A stretch of DNA of 64,000 nt from Streptomyces puniciscabiei. Lineage in GTDB: Bacteria; Actinomycetota; Actinomycetes; Streptomycetales; Streptomycetaceae. The notes beneath the pieces were generated by a model. That model was not told where the DNA came from and did no database searches. It worked only from the letters and a program-made list of their open reading frames with translations. The position numbers were made by a program, and so were the translations under genes. This document shows positions 8,466-18,159 of the stretch, piece by piece. The DNA lies in contig NZ_VFNX01000001.1 of NCBI RefSeq assembly GCF_006715785.1, forward strand, positions 1,998,501 through 2,062,500, in the 5' to 3' direction. Positions within the stretch are counted from its first letter, which is position 1, and every line of letters starts with the position of its first letter.

Positions 8466-9674
8466 ATGGCTGCCAAAACCACCCCCGAAGCCCCGCTGCC
8501 CGTAGGTGAGGTCTCCCGGCTGATCGGGGGCTGGATCGACCGGCTCGGTGCGGTGTGGGTCGAGGGGCAGATCACGCAGTTGTCGCGGCGGCCGGGCGCC
8601 GGTGTCGTGTTCCTGACGCTGCGGGACCCGTCGTACGACATCTCCGTGAGCGTGACCTGCTACCGGCAGGTGTTCGACGCCGTCGCCGATGTCGTCGGGG
8701 AGGGCGCCCGGGTCGTCGTACTGGCGAAGCCGGAGTGGTACGCCCCGCGCGGGCAGCTGTCCCTGCGCGCCGCCGAGATGAGGCCCGTCGGCGTCGGTGA
8801 GCTGCTGGCCCGGCTGGAGCGGCTGAAGAAGGCGCTCGCGGCCGAGGGACTGTTCGCGCCGGAGCGGAAGAAGCCGCTGCCCTTTCTGCCGCAGCTGATC
8901 GGGCTCGTCTGCGGTCGCGCCTCCGCCGCGGAGCGGGACGTGCTGGAGAACGCCCGCCACCGCTGGCCCGCCGTCCGCTTCGAGGTGCGCAACGTCCCGG
9001 TGCAGGGCGTGCACGCGGTCCCGCAGGTCGTGCAGGCGGTGAAGGAGCTGGACGAGATCGAGGACGTCGATGTGATCATCGTCGCCCGAGGGGGCGGCAG
9101 CGTGGAGGATCTGCTGCCCTTCTCCGACGAGCAGCTGGTGCGGGCCGTGGCCGAGTGCCGTACGCCCGTGGTCTCCGCCATCGGGCACGAGCCCGACAAC
9201 CCGTTGCTCGACCACGTGGCCGACCTGCGCGCCTCCACCCCCACCGACGCGGCCAAGAAGGTCGTGCCGGACGTGGGTGAGGAGTTCGAGCGGGTGCGGA
9301 TGCTGCGGGACCGGGCCCGGCGCTGCGTGAACGCGTTCGTCGAACGGGAGGAGCGGGGGCTGGCGCATGCTCTCGCCCGGCCCTCGATAGAGGATCCGCA
9401 CCGGATGATCGACGAGCGCGCCGACCAGGTGGCCTCCCTCGTCGAACGCAGCCGGCGGACCCTCGGTCATCTCCTGGACCGCGCGGACTCGGAGCTGACG
9501 CACACGCACGCGCGCGTGGTGGCCCTCTCCCCCGCGGCGACGCTCAAGCGCGGCTACGCCGTGCTGCAGAAGACGGACGGGCACGTGGTACGCGGTCCGG
9601 ACGAGGTGACCGGAGGCGAGGCACTGCGGGCCCGCGTCGCCGACGGCGAATTCACAGTGAAGGTAGGCGAATGA
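8466..9674 (+). CDS. xseA: Exodeoxyribonuclease VII large subunit
   Basis: The 402-residue product has an N-terminal OB-fold (about 12-110, with [15 protein letters not shown]) and the catalytic core motif [14 protein letters not shown]. The conserved [20 protein letters not shown] and the terminal LKRGYAVL follow after a long helical region. E. coli-type enzymes read GHETD here; EPDN is an actinobacterial variant. The enzyme degrades single-stranded DNA with XseB. The ATG at 8466 is chosen because the family starts just before [11 protein letters not shown]; the frame is open well upstream. It overlaps xseB by four bases (ATGA), indicating coupled translation. Confidence 0.94.
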   Translation: MAAKTTPEAPLPVGEVSRLIGGWIDRLGAVWVEGQITQLSRRPGAGVVFLTLRDPSYDISVSVTCYRQVFDAVADVVGEGARVVVLAKPEWYAPRGQLSLRAAEMRPVGVGELLARLERLKKALAAEGLFAPERKKPLPFLPQLIGLVCGRASAAERDVLENARHRWPAVRFEVRNVPVQGVHAVPQVVQAVKELDEIEDVDVIIVARGGGSVEDLLPFSDEQLVRAVAECRTPVVSAIGHEPDNPLLDHVADLRASTPTDAAKKVVPDVGEEFERVRMLRDRARRCVNAFVEREERGLAHALARPSIEDPHRMIDERADQVASLVERSRRTLGHLLDRADSELTHTHARVVALSPAATLKRGYAVLQKTDGHVVRGPDEVTGGEALRARVADGEFTVKVGE

Positions 9675-9901
9675 CCGGCAAGGTGGACGAGGCGCTCTCC
9701 TACGAGCAGGCGCGGGACGAGTTGATCGAGGTCGTACGGCGCCTGGAGGCGGGCGGTACGACGCTCGAGGAGTCCCTGGCGCTGTGGGAGCGCGGCGAGG
9801 AGCTGGCCAAGGTGTGCCGACGCTGGCTGGAGGGGGCGCGGGCGCGCCTGGACGCGGCGTTGGCGGAGGAGGAAGCGGAGGAGGAGGCGGACGCCGAGTA
9901 G
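9671..9901 (+). CDS. xseB: Exodeoxyribonuclease VII small subunit
   Basis: The 76-residue product is mostly helical, with the family pattern [20 protein letters not shown] then [16 protein letters not shown]. It ends in a run of acidic residues. It binds the XseA C-terminal helices in the cytoplasm. Its ATG lies inside the xseA stop (ATGA overlap), so the subunits are made together. Confidence 0.93.
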   Translation: MTGKVDEALSYEQARDELIEVVRRLEAGGTTLEESLALWERGEELAKVCRRWLEGARARLDAALAEEEAEEEADAE

Positions 9902-9952
9902 GCGTCGGCGGCCGATGCCGCTGTGAAGAGGGTCACCGCACCCCGACCTTTG

Positions 9953-9981
9953 TTGAAACTTGAACTTCACTGTCGTAGGGT
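9953..9981 (+). promoter_or_regulatory. Promoter of the RutE-like reductase gene with embedded palindrome
   Basis: TTGAAA (9953-9958) and TAGGGT (9976-9981) are 17 bases apart, a good match to vegetative promoters. Between them lies TGAACTTCA (9961-9969), a perfect palindrome around one base that is well placed as a repressor site. The start codon is 70 bases downstream. Confidence 0.5.
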
Positions 9982-10050
9982 CATCACGTCAGCCGATCCG
10001 GACCGCGGTCCGGTACGTCGGATCAAAGGCGCCACCTAGGAAGTTCACGC

Positions 10051-10641
10051 ATGTCTCTCGTTCTTGACCCCGCCGCCCAGGACCTGCTGTTCCGTGAGGC
10101 CCGCACCGCGAACGCCTTCACCGACGAGCCGGTCACCGACGAGCAGGTCCAGGCGATCTACGACCTCGTCAAGTACGGCCCCACCGCCTTCAACCAGAGC
10201 CCGCTGCGCATCACGCTGGTCCGCTCCCCCGAGGCCCGTGAGCGCCTGGTGAAGCACATGGCCGAGGGCAACCAGCCGAAGACGGCCGCCGCCCCGCTGG
10301 TCGCCATCCTCTCCGCGGACAACGAGTTCCACGAGGAGCTGCCGACCCTCTTCCCGCACTTCCCGCAGGCCAAGGACCTCTTCTTCAGCGAGCGCCCGGC
10401 CCGTGAGGGCGCCGCCGCGCTGAACGCCGCCCTGCAGGCCGCCTACTTCATCATCGGCGTCCGCGCCGCGGGCCTCGCCGCCGGCCCGATGACCGGCCTC
10501 GACTTCGAGGGCGTCCGCAAGGAGTTCCTGGACGGCGACCACACCCCGCTGATGGTGGTCAACATCGGCAAGCCGGGCCCGGACGCCTGGTTCCCGCGCT
10601 CGCCGCGCCTGGCGTACGAGGACGTCGTCACGACCGTCTGA
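10051..10641 (+). CDS. RutE-like nitroreductase (malonic semialdehyde reductase family)
   Basis: The 196-residue flavoprotein has the nitroreductase-fold pattern FREARTANAFTDEPVTDEQV, YGPTAFNQSPLRI (FMN contact), and ALQAAYFIIGVRAAGLAAGPM. Close relatives are annotated as malonic semialdehyde reductase RutE, acting in pyrimidine degradation in E. coli. No other rut gene is nearby, so the physiological substrate here is unproven and a general quinone or nitro reductase is possible. It has its own promoter (9953-9981) and a strong terminator. Confidence 0.85.
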   Translation: MSLVLDPAAQDLLFREARTANAFTDEPVTDEQVQAIYDLVKYGPTAFNQSPLRITLVRSPEARERLVKHMAEGNQPKTAAAPLVAILSADNEFHEELPTLFPHFPQAKDLFFSERPAREGAAALNAALQAAYFIIGVRAAGLAAGPMTGLDFEGVRKEFLDGDHTPLMVVNIGKPGPDAWFPRSPRLAYEDVVTTV

Positions 10642-10666
10642 GTCATCACCGTTCGAGCGGATCCGC

Positions 10667-10707
10667 ATGTGCAGAGGCCCCCGGCACCGCCGGGGGCCTC
10701 TGCACAT
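10667..10707. terminator. Strong bidirectional terminator
   Basis: A perfect 18-bp stem (10667-10684 with 10690-10707) closes on a 5-base loop. It lies between converging genes. Confidence 0.9.
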
Positions 10708-10716
10708 ACGGGGAGG

Positions 10717-11244
10717 TCACTGCATCTTCAGCGCCGCCGCCATCTTCGTCAGCTCCGCGAAGGACGCCGTGCCGGCCACCACCGTGGTGGAGCCGTGCGT
10801 GCCGTTCAGGACCAGGGCGTCGTAGCGGCCGCCGCTGTAGCGGGTCCAGGTGCGGCCGTCGATCGTCTCCGTCCGCTTCGTCGCCGACGCGCCCTGGCTC
10901 GCCTGGTCGATGAAGTCGGCCGGCTTCTGCGTGGACTGCTCGATCTGCACGTACTGGCTGTCCGGGGTCTGGAAGCCCAGGTGCCAGCGGTCGCCGTTCT
11001 CGCCCTCGAAGCGTACGGAGGTCGCCTTCCAGGTACTCGGCAGGCCCTCGGGCGCGGCCACCGGGTAGCTCGCCGCGCGACGGGCGGTGAGCAGCTCGAC
11101 CCGGTAGTCGACCCGCTTGAGGTCGGGAGCGTGATCGTCGTGCGGGATGGCGAGGAAGTACACGACCAACGCCGCGATGCCGATCAGGGCCAGGGAGAGA
11201 ACCATGTCCCGGGCCGTCTTCTGCTTGCCGTTCGAACCTGCCAC
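10717..11244 (-). CDS. DUF4245 membrane-anchored protein
   Basis: The 175-residue product has a basic head, one membrane helix (about 14-31, [18 protein letters not shown]) and an extracytoplasmic domain with [13 protein letters not shown] and RTWTRYSG, characteristic of DUF4245. Function is unknown. The GTG at 11244 is the only upstream start that keeps the anchor. It is divergent from glpX with a 128-base gap, an arrangement often conserved in actinobacteria. Confidence 0.8.
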   Translation of the reverse strand: MAGSNGKQKTARDMVLSLALIGIAALVVYFLAIPHDDHAPDLKRVDYRVELLTARRAASYPVAAPEGLPSTWKATSVRFEGENGDRWHLGFQTPDSQYVQIEQSTQKPADFIDQASQGASATKRTETIDGRTWTRYSGGRYDALVLNGTHGSTTVVAGTASFAELTKMAAALKMQ

Positions 11245-11372
11245 GCCCCCTATCGTCGCAGGTGCCCCAAGCGCTCATCCGTGGGGTCCCCTGCTCATTT
11301 TGTCTGCCTAACGATAGAGTCGGGTCCACAAACCCTCATCCGGCCGTCGTCGTATCAGAAAGGTGCGCTCCG

Positions 11373-12407
11373 ATGACCGAAAATCATCACCTGCCGTCCG
11401 AGCTCGATGTTCCCTCCGAGGCTCCCGACCGCAACCTCGCCCTGGAACTCGTCCGGGTGACCGAAGCCGCCGCGATGGCCGCGGGCCGCTGGGTGGGGCG
11501 CGGTGACAAGAACGGCGCCGACGGTGCCGCGGTGCGCGCCATGCGGACCCTCGTCTCCACCGTGTCGATGAACGGCGTCGTCGTCATCGGCGAGGGTGAG
11601 AAGGACGAGGCCCCGATGCTCTTCAACGGGGAGCACGTGGGCGACGGCACCGGTCCGGAGGTCGACATCGCCGTCGACCCGATCGACGGCACCACGCTGA
11701 CCGCCAAGGGCATGCCCAACGCGATCGCCGTCCTCGCCGCGGCCGAGCGGGGCGCCATGTTCGACCCGTCCGCCGTGTTCTACATGGACAAGCTGGTCAC
11801 CGGCCCGGAGGCCGCCGAGTTCGTCGACATCGACGCGCCCGTGGCCGTGAACATCAAGCGGATCGCCAAGGCGAAGAAGGCCACGCCCGAGGACGTCACC
11901 GTCGTCATCCTCGACCGGCCGCGGCACGAGGGGCTGATCAGGGAGGTCCGCGAGGCCGGCGCGCGCATCAAGCTGATCTCCGACGGTGACGTGGCGGGCT
12001 CCGTCTACGCGCTGCGTGAGGGCACCGGCGTCGACCTGCTGCTCGGCATCGGCGGTACGCCGGAGGGCATCATCTCGGCCTGCGCCGTGAAGTGCCTGGG
12101 CGGGACCATCCAGGGCAAGCTGTGGCCCAAGGACGACGAGGAGCGGCAGCGGGCCATCGACGCCGGGCACGACCTCGACCGTGTGCTCACGACGGACGAC
12201 CTGGTCTCCGGTGAGAACGTGTTCTTCGTGGCCACCGGTATCACCGACGGTGAGCTGCTGCGGGGTGTGCAGTACCGGTCGGAGACCGCGCTGACCGAGT
12301 CGATCGTGATGCGGTCGAAGTCCGGGACGGTGCGGAGGATCTATTCCGAGCACCGGCTCAGCAAGCTGCGGGCCTACAGCGCGATCGACTTCGACCGCGC
12401 CAAGTAG
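11373..12407 (+). CDS. glpX: Class II fructose-1,6-bisphosphatase
   Basis: The 344-residue product dephosphorylates fructose 1,6-bisphosphate in gluconeogenesis. Motifs include [26 protein letters not shown], the metal-binding DPIDGTTL and GIGGTPEGI, in family order and at normal length. The ATG at 11373 follows AAAGG at a suitable distance; the frame is open upstream, but those residues are not conserved. It stands opposite wblI, separated by a terminator. Confidence 0.95.
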   Translation: MTENHHLPSELDVPSEAPDRNLALELVRVTEAAAMAAGRWVGRGDKNGADGAAVRAMRTLVSTVSMNGVVVIGEGEKDEAPMLFNGEHVGDGTGPEVDIAVDPIDGTTLTAKGMPNAIAVLAAAERGAMFDPSAVFYMDKLVTGPEAAEFVDIDAPVAVNIKRIAKAKKATPEDVTVVILDRPRHEGLIREVREAGARIKLISDGDVAGSVYALREGTGVDLLLGIGGTPEGIISACAVKCLGGTIQGKLWPKDDEERQRAIDAGHDLDRVLTTDDLVSGENVFFVATGITDGELLRGVQYRSETALTESIVMRSKSGTVRRIYSEHRLSKLRAYSAIDFDRAK

Positions 12408-12435
12408 TTCCGGAGTCGAGCAGGAGGTGGGGACA

Positions 12436-12457
12436 CGCCCTCTGTGCGGAGAGGGCG
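12436..12457. terminator. Hairpin between glpX and wblI
   Basis: CGCCCTCT (12436-12443) pairs with AGAGGGCG (12450-12457). Flanking GGAGG and CCTCC can extend the structure. Confidence 0.6.
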
Positions 12458-12473
12458 CCCCTCCTCCACTCTC

Positions 12474-12851
12474 CTAACCCGCTATGCGGTTGGCAGCCGT
12501 CGCCCGTGCCGCCTTCTTCAGTTCGAGCTCTCGCCTGCGCCGCCTTGCCAGGACCACGCGGCGCTCGGCCGCGGTGAGACCGCCCCAGACGCCGTACGGC
12601 TCGGGCTGGAGGAGGGCGTGTTCGCGGCACTCGACCATCACCGGGCAACGGGCGCAGACGCGCTTGGCCGCCTCCTCGCGGGACAGCCGGGCGGCGGTCG
12701 GCTCCTTCGACGGGGCGAAGAACAGGCCCGCCTCGTCGCGCCGGCACACGGCCTCGGTGTGCCAGGGAGCGTCTTGGTCCCTGTCTCGCACAGGCACCCG
12801 CTGGGCCGGAAGGGCAGCGACCTGCAGGGACGAATGCGGCGGTTGCAGCAC
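12474..12851 (-). CDS. wblI: WhiB-like iron-sulfur regulator
   Basis: The 125-residue product has the four WhiB-family cysteines at 36, 66, 69 and 75 (C-x29-C-x2-C-x5-C), which hold a [4Fe-4S] cluster. The GVWGGLTAAER turn follows, then a basic C-terminal helix, RRRRRELELKKAAR, for DNA contact. WhiB-like proteins usually act by binding the principal sigma factor. The name is from recollection that the WhiB gene opposite glpX in S. coelicolor is wblI; family membership itself is certain. A start further in is possible, since the first 25 residues are not conserved. Confidence 0.9.
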   Translation of the reverse strand: MLQPPHSSLQVAALPAQRVPVRDRDQDAPWHTEAVCRRDEAGLFFAPSKEPTAARLSREEAAKRVCARCPVMVECREHALLQPEPYGVWGGLTAAERRVVLARRRRRELELKKAARATAANRIAG

Positions 12852-13023
12852 GGTCTACTCCTGACGACGGCTTCGCGAGCGAGAGACGATGCAGCAAGCC
12901 CTACCCGCTGTGCGCGCGCCTATGCACAGCGTTCCCAGTCGCAGGCGCGCGGCGGCTTGTTCGCGCCCCTCGCGACAGCACAGGAGGAGCGGAACCTTCC
13001 ACTCACCGGCGGATTCGCGACCG

Positions 13024-13746
13024 TCAACGGCCCAGGTGTTTGCGCATCTTCCGGTCGACCTTGTCCTGGACCCGCTCCAGCTTGCGGTCGATCCTGCTCT
13101 GCACCCGGTCCAGGATGTCCGCCACGCGCTTGCCGCGCCTCGGGCGGGCCTCGACATTGCCGAGCACGGCCCAGCCGTCGACGTAGACGACCGGTGCGTC
13201 GGAGTCGACCGAGTCCAGCGTGTCCACCTCGAAGTTGCCGAGGACGCCGCCTCCGGTGCCGCGCAGCGACACGTTCTCCGGGACGCGGATCTGGACGTCG
13301 CCGAAGACCGAGACGGCCTTGATCACGACCTGCTGGTACTCGAAGATCGCCTCGCTGAGGTCGATCTCGACGCTGCCGAAGACCGAGTACGCGTGGATCC
13401 GGCGGCCGGCCCGCCAGCGGCCCCGGCGCACCGCGCTGCTGAAGACCGCGACAACATTGGCGTCCGCCTCGTGCGGTATCGCACCCGGGGTGGGCCGGGG
13501 CGGGACGGGCGTGTAGGCGGGAGCGGCCGGGGGCTGGTGGGCCGCGGGCAGGTCCCGGATGAAGACCTCCAGCTCACCCACCGTCTTGGCGGCGAGCACG
13601 CCCTCGACCCGCTCGGCATGCTCGTCGGCGGTCAGCCGGCCCTCGGCCAGGGCCTCACGGAGGATCTCGGCGATGCGGTCACGGTCGGCGTCCGAGGCAC
13701 GCAGCCCGGCGACAGGTGCGGTGTGCTTCTGAAGGTCCACGAACAC
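13024..13746 (-). CDS. DUF1707 protein with a LiaF-like C-terminal domain
   Basis: The 240-residue product opens with a DUF1707 module (about 14-66: GLRASDADRDRIAEILREAL, then TVGELEVFIRDLP). After a Pro-rich linker comes a beta-rich region with repeated phrases such as YSVFGSVEIDLSEA and VSVFGDVQIRVPENV, typical of cell-wall-active/LiaF-type domains. The tail is basic and helical. There is no membrane segment. Such proteins are often linked to envelope stress, but the role here is not known. The upstream 160 bases before fumB are shared with that gene's promoter. Confidence 0.8.
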   Translation of the reverse strand: MFVDLQKHTAPVAGLRASDADRDRIAEILREALAEGRLTADEHAERVEGVLAAKTVGELEVFIRDLPAAHQPPAAPAYTPVPPRPTPGAIPHEADANVVAVFSSAVRRGRWRAGRRIHAYSVFGSVEIDLSEAIFEYQQVVIKAVSVFGDVQIRVPENVSLRGTGGGVLGNFEVDTLDSVDSDAPVVYVDGWAVLGNVEARPRRGKRVADILDRVQSRIDRKLERVQDKVDRKMRKHLGR

Positions 13747-13907
13747 AGCGTACCGAAACGCGATAGATCGCGACTAGGGGCTGTGGAAAACCTCGGCGTG
13801 TCGAACTGAGCCTTACCTCACAGGTCCCGTGTCGGCGGCAGGTTCTAGGCTGGTGAGGCCCGCCAGCGTCGGCGGGCGCCGTCCGTCAGAGTGAGGAATG
13901 GGCTGAG

Positions 13908-15578
13908 ATGCCTGAGTTCGCGTACACCGATCTGCTCCCCCAGGGAGAGGACACCACCCCGTACCGGCTGGTGACGTCCGAGGGCGTCTCCACCGTCGAG
14001 GGCCCGGACGGGCGGACGTTCCTCAAGGTGGAGCCGGAGGCGCTGCGCAAGCTGGCCGAGGAGGCCATCCACGACATCCAGCACTACCTGCGCCCGGCCC
14101 ACCTCGCCCAGCTGCGCCGGATCATCGACGACCCGGAGGCGTCCGGCAACGACAAGTTCGTGGCACTGGACCTGCTGAAGAACGCGAACATCGCGGCGGC
14201 CGGCGTGCTCCCGATGTGCCAGGACACCGGCACGGCGATCGTCATGGGCAAGCGCGGCCAGAACGTGCTGACGGAAGGCCGCGACGAGGAGGCACTCAGC
14301 CGCGGCATCTACGACGCCTACACCAAGCTGAACCTGCGCTACTCGCAGATGGCTCCGCTCACCATGTGGGAGGAGAAGAACACCGGCTCCAACCTGCCGG
14401 CCCAGATCGAGCTGTACGCCACCGACGGCGGCGCGTACAAGTTCCTGTTCATGGCGAAGGGCGGCGGCAGCGCCAACAAGTCCTTCCTCTACCAGGAGAC
14501 GAAGGCCGTCCTGAACGAGGCCTCCATGATGAAGTTCCTGGAGGAGAAGATCCGTTCGCTCGGTACGGCCGCCTGCCCGCCGTACCACCTGGCGATCGTC
14601 GTCGGCGGCACCAGCGCCGAGTACGCCCTGAAGACCGCGAAGTACGCCTCCGCGCACTACCTGGACGAGATCCCGGCGGAGGGCTCGGAGCTCGGCCACG
14701 GCTTCCGCGACAAGGACCTCGAGCAGAAGGTCTTCGAGCTGACCCAGAAGATCGGCATCGGCGCGCAGTTCGGCGGCAAGTACTTCTGCCACGACGTCCG
14801 CGTGGTCCGCCTGCCCCGGCACGGCGCGTCCTGCCCCGTCGCCATCGCCGTCTCCTGCTCGGCCGACCGCCAGGCCGTCGCGAAGATCACCGCCGAGGGC
14901 GTCTTCCTGGAGCAGCTGGAGACGGACCCGGCGCGCTTCCTGCCGGAGACGACCGACGAGCACCTGGACGAATCCTCGGACGTCGTCAGGATCGACCTCA
15001 ACCAGCCGATGGACACGATCCTCGCCGAGCTGACGAAGTACCCGGTGAAGACCCGCCTGTCCCTGACCGGCCCGCTGGTCGTGGCCCGTGACATCGCGCA
15101 CGCCAAGATCAAGGAGCGGCTGGACGCGGGCGAGGAGATGCCGCAGTACCTGAAGGACCACCCGGTGTACTACGCGGGTCCGGCGAAGACCCCCGAGGGC
15201 TACGCCTCCGGTTCCTTCGGCCCGACGACGGCCGGCCGCATGGACTCCTACGTGGAGCAGTTCCAGGCGGCGGGCGGCTCGAAGGTGATGCTGGCGAAGG
15301 GCAACCGGTCGAAGCAGGTCACGGACGCGTGCGCGGCCCACGGCGGCTTCTACCTGGGTTCCATCGGCGGCCCCGCCGCCCGCCTCGCCCAGGACTGCAT
15401 CAAGAAGGTCGAGGTCCTGGAGTACGAGGAGCTGGGCATGGAGGCCGTCTGGAAGATCGAGGTCGAGGACTTCCCGGCGTTCATCGTCGTGGACGACAAG
15501 GGCAACGACTTCTTCACCGACCCGGCCCCGCAGCCGACGTTCACGTCGATCCCGGTGCGGGGTCCCGGGCTCGCGTAG
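13908..15578 (+). CDS. fumB: Class I (iron-sulfur) fumarate hydratase
   Basis: The 556-residue product interconverts fumarate and malate in the TCA cycle. It carries the N-terminal cluster domain with [10 protein letters not shown] (first cluster Cys), further cysteines in CHDVRVV and [14 protein letters not shown], and a C-terminal swivelling domain with [12 protein letters not shown] and [10 protein letters not shown]. Length fits single-chain class I enzymes. The ATG at 13908 follows GAGGAATGGG. A class II fumarase lies immediately downstream, so the cell has both oxygen-sensitive and oxygen-stable enzymes. The symbol follows recollected S. coelicolor usage. Confidence 0.93.
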   Translation: MPEFAYTDLLPQGEDTTPYRLVTSEGVSTVEGPDGRTFLKVEPEALRKLAEEAIHDIQHYLRPAHLAQLRRIIDDPEASGNDKFVALDLLKNANIAAAGVLPMCQDTGTAIVMGKRGQNVLTEGRDEEALSRGIYDAYTKLNLRYSQMAPLTMWEEKNTGSNLPAQIELYATDGGAYKFLFMAKGGGSANKSFLYQETKAVLNEASMMKFLEEKIRSLGTAACPPYHLAIVVGGTSAEYALKTAKYASAHYLDEIPAEGSELGHGFRDKDLEQKVFELTQKIGIGAQFGGKYFCHDVRVVRLPRHGASCPVAIAVSCSADRQAVAKITAEGVFLEQLETDPARFLPETTDEHLDESSDVVRIDLNQPMDTILAELTKYPVKTRLSLTGPLVVARDIAHAKIKERLDAGEEMPQYLKDHPVYYAGPAKTPEGYASGSFGPTTAGRMDSYVEQFQAAGGSKVMLAKGNRSKQVTDACAAHGGFYLGSIGGPAARLAQDCIKKVEVLEYEELGMEAVWKIEVEDFPAFIVVDDKGNDFFTDPAPQPTFTSIPVRGPGLA

Positions 15579-15589
15579 CCGCGTCCCAG

Positions 15590-15625
15590 CTGCCGTACCA
15601 GGGACTCCGCTCCCTGGTACGGCAG
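15590..15625 (+). terminator. Perfect 15-bp hairpin between the two fumarase genes
   Basis: CTGCCGTACCAGGGA (15590-15604) pairs perfectly with 15611-15625 around a 6-base loop. It lacks a U tract, as is usual in Streptomyces, and should end or attenuate fumB transcription before fumC. Confidence 0.7.
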
Positions 15626-15692
15626 ACCGCGACGTCGCTCACTCAGCGTAACGAAGGGGAACAACGCCGCGTGCCCGATCGCTATAGCTGCC

Positions 15693-17084
15693 ATGAGCGA
15701 CAGCGACTACCGCATCGAGCACGACTCCATGGGCGAGGTCCGCGTCCCCGCCACCGCCAAGTGGCGCGCCCAGACCCAGCGCGCCGTCGAGAACTTCCCG
15801 ATCTCGGGCCAGCGTCTGGAACGCGCGCACATCGAGGCGCTGGCCCGGATCAAGGGCGCCGCCGCCAAGGTGAACGCCGAACTCGGCGTGCTCGACAAGG
15901 AGGTGGCCGAAGCGGTCCAGGAGGCCGCGGCCGAGGTCGCCGAAGGCCGATGGGACGAGCACTTCCCCATCGACGTCTTCCAGACCGGCTCCGGCACCTC
16001 GTCCAACATGAACACCAACGAGGTCATCGCCACCCTCGCCAGTGAGCGGTTGGGCCGGGACGTGCACCCGAACGACCACGTCAACGCCTCCCAGTCGTCC
16101 AACGACGTCTTCCCCTCCTCCCTCCACATCGCCGCCACCGCCGCCGTCACCCGCGACCTGATCCCGGCCCTGGAGCACCTCGCCGGCTCCCTGACCCGCA
16201 AGTCCGAGGAGTTCGCCGACGTGGTCAAGTCGGGGCGGACCCATCTCATGGACGCCACGCCGGTGACGCTCGGTCAGGAGTTCGGCGGATACGCCGCCCA
16301 GATTCGTTACGGAGTCGAGCGGCTGCGGGCCTCCCTTCCCCGGCTCGCCGAACTCCCCCTCGGCGGCACGGCCGTGGGCACCGGTATCAACACCCCGCCC
16401 GGTTTCTCCGCCGCCGTCATCCAGGAGGTCGCCCGGGCCACCGGGCTGCCGCTCACCGAGGCCCGTGACCACTTCGAGGCGCAGGGCGCCCGGGACGGGA
16501 TCGTGGAGACCAGCGGGCAGCTCAGGACCATCGCGGTCGGACTGACGAAGATCGCCAATGACCTGCGGTGGATGGCGTCCGGGCCGCGCACCGGGCTCGC
16601 CGAGATCCGGCTGCCCGACCTGCAGCCGGGGTCGTCCATCATGCCGGGCAAGGTCAACCCGGTGATCCCCGAAGCCGTCCTCATGGTGGCCGCGCAGGTC
16701 ATCGGCAACGACGCCACCATCGCCACGGCCGGCGCCGCCGGGAACTTCGAGCTGAACGTCATGCTGCCGGTCATCGCCAAGAACGTGCTCGAGTCCATCC
16801 GGCTGCTCGCCAACGTCTCCCGGCTGCTGGCCGACCGGACGGTCGACGGCATCACGGCCGACCGGGAGCGGACCCGGGAGTACGCGGAGTCGTCCCCGTC
16901 CGTGGTGACCCCGCTGAACAAGTACATCGGCTACGAGGAGGCCGCGAAGGTCGCCAAGAAGTCCCTCGCGGAGCGGAAGACGATCCGTGAGGTCGTCCTG
17001 GAGAGCGGCTATGTCGAGCGCGGCGACCTGACGCGGGAGCAGCTCGACGAGGCCCTGGATGTCCTGCGGATGACGCACCCGTAA
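15693..17084 (+). CDS. fumC: Class II fumarate hydratase
   Basis: The 463-residue product belongs to the aspartase/fumarase superfamily: [12 protein letters not shown], the catalytic-region [23 protein letters not shown] and the signature [10 protein letters not shown] near residue 314. It performs the same reaction as the preceding class I enzyme but without an iron-sulfur cluster. The ATG at 15693 is preceded by CTATAG only a few bases away rather than by a clear ribosome site. It lies 115 bases after fumB beyond the hairpin. Confidence 0.94.
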   Translation: MSDSDYRIEHDSMGEVRVPATAKWRAQTQRAVENFPISGQRLERAHIEALARIKGAAAKVNAELGVLDKEVAEAVQEAAAEVAEGRWDEHFPIDVFQTGSGTSSNMNTNEVIATLASERLGRDVHPNDHVNASQSSNDVFPSSLHIAATAAVTRDLIPALEHLAGSLTRKSEEFADVVKSGRTHLMDATPVTLGQEFGGYAAQIRYGVERLRASLPRLAELPLGGTAVGTGINTPPGFSAAVIQEVARATGLPLTEARDHFEAQGARDGIVETSGQLRTIAVGLTKIANDLRWMASGPRTGLAEIRLPDLQPGSSIMPGKVNPVIPEAVLMVAAQVIGNDATIATAGAAGNFELNVMLPVIAKNVLESIRLLANVSRLLADRTVDGITADRERTREYAESSPSVVTPLNKYIGYEEAAKVAKKSLAERKTIREVVLESGYVERGDLTREQLDEALDVLRMTHP

Positions 17085-17179
17085 CCGCGAGCGAACCTTT
17101 TCGGCCACCGGTCACGCGGCCGTCCGGAACCGTGACGTGCACCGCAGCGTCGTATGCCTGCGGCACCTAATATCTGTCC

Positions 17180-17896
17180 ATGACGGACGACGGAGCGACG
17201 ACACACGTGGACACGGCGGACGCGGCGGGGACGGCGGGTACGGGACCTGCGGCCCACTGGGCCCCCGGGAGCCAGATCCTGTGGCGCTACCGGGCGAACG
17301 CCGGTGCGCGCATCCACATCGCCCGGCCCGTCACCGTCGTCCGTGACGACGCCGAGCTGCTGGCCGTGTGGATGGCCCCCGGCACCGAGTGCGTGAAGCC
17401 GGTCCTCGCCGACGGCACGCCCGTGCACCTGGAGCCGCTGCGGTCCCGCTACACCAAGCCGCGCTCGGTGCAGCGGGACCACTGGTTCGGCACGGGTGTG
17501 CTGAAGCTGGCCCAGCCGGGCCGGCCCTGGTCGGTGTGGCTGTTCTGGGAGCCGGGCTGGCGGTTCAAGAACTGGTACGTCAACCTCGAGCAGCCCCTGA
17601 CCCGTTGGGCGGGCGGGGTGGACTCCGAGGACTACTTCCTGGACATCTCCGTGCATCCCGACCGCAGCTGGCACTGGCGCGACGAGGACGAGTTCGCCCA
17701 GGCCCAGCGGGACGGGCTGATGGACGCGGCCACCGCCGAGCGGGTCCGGGCGGCCGGGCGGGACGCGGTCGAGGTGATCGAGGCGTGGGGGACGCCGTTC
17801 TCGGACGGCTGGCAGCACTGGCGCCCGGATCCGTCCTGGGCGGTACCTTCTCTCCCGGAGGACTGGGACCGTACGCCCGCGCATGTGTCCTCATGA
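17180..17896 (+). CDS. DUF402 protein (FomD-like fold)
   Basis: The 238-residue product has the DUF402 pattern: PGSQILWRYR, ARPVTVVRDDAEL, the WLFWEPGWRFKNWYVNLE core and the metal-binding acidic stretch EDYFLDISVHPD with a final KDEDEF-like WRDEDEF. FomD of this family is a nucleoside phosphate hydrolase in fosfomycin biosynthesis. No fosfomycin genes are nearby, so only a general phosphohydrolase role is inferred. The ATG at 17180 is clear. It precedes the small gene at 18013 by 116 bases. Confidence 0.8.
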   Translation: MTDDGATTHVDTADAAGTAGTGPAAHWAPGSQILWRYRANAGARIHIARPVTVVRDDAELLAVWMAPGTECVKPVLADGTPVHLEPLRSRYTKPRSVQRDHWFGTGVLKLAQPGRPWSVWLFWEPGWRFKNWYVNLEQPLTRWAGGVDSEDYFLDISVHPDRSWHWRDEDEFAQAQRDGLMDAATAERVRAAGRDAVEVIEAWGTPFSDGWQHWRPDPSWAVPSLPEDWDRTPAHVSS

Positions 17897-18012
17897 GACC
17901 CTTGATGCGCCCCCGGGCAAGAAACGTAGGATCGTCCTCCGCAAGGGCGCACAACAGCAACTCCCGGGGCATCTGCCGGGCTTGACCGATCGTCACCGAG
18001 GGGCGGCAGCAC

Positions 18013-18159
18013 GTGAGCGAGGGGCACCAGGGCACAGGAACCACCTCTGACCACGCGGGAATTCCGTTCCTGGGGCACGTATTGCGGGTATCGGGACTTC
18101 TGCGGGAGCAACTGCGCGCCCGGCGCGCAGTGCCGTACGGATGGATGCGACACGCGTGA
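18013..18159 (+). CDS. Small 48-residue protein translationally coupled to the SpoIIE-type phosphatase
   Basis: A GTG at 18013 opens a frame of 48 codons: MSEGHQGTGTTSDHAG, then a basic amphipathic part, LRVSGLLREQLRARR, and the end PYGWMRHA. GAGGGG lies about ten bases upstream. The stop TGA (18157-18159) overlaps the GTG of the next gene (18156) by two bases, the tight coupling typical of true Streptomyces operons. Codon positions look biased to G/C in the third base. No family is recognised. It may be a small partner of the phosphatase, or a leader peptide. Confidence 0.5.
   Translation: MSEGHQGTGTTSDHAGIPFLGHVLRVSGLLREQLRARRAVPYGWMRHA

Noticed and set aside
13845-15341. 498-codon open frame on the minus strand
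   Set aside because: It is antisense to the class I fumarase and has only the low-complexity composition typical of shadow frames.
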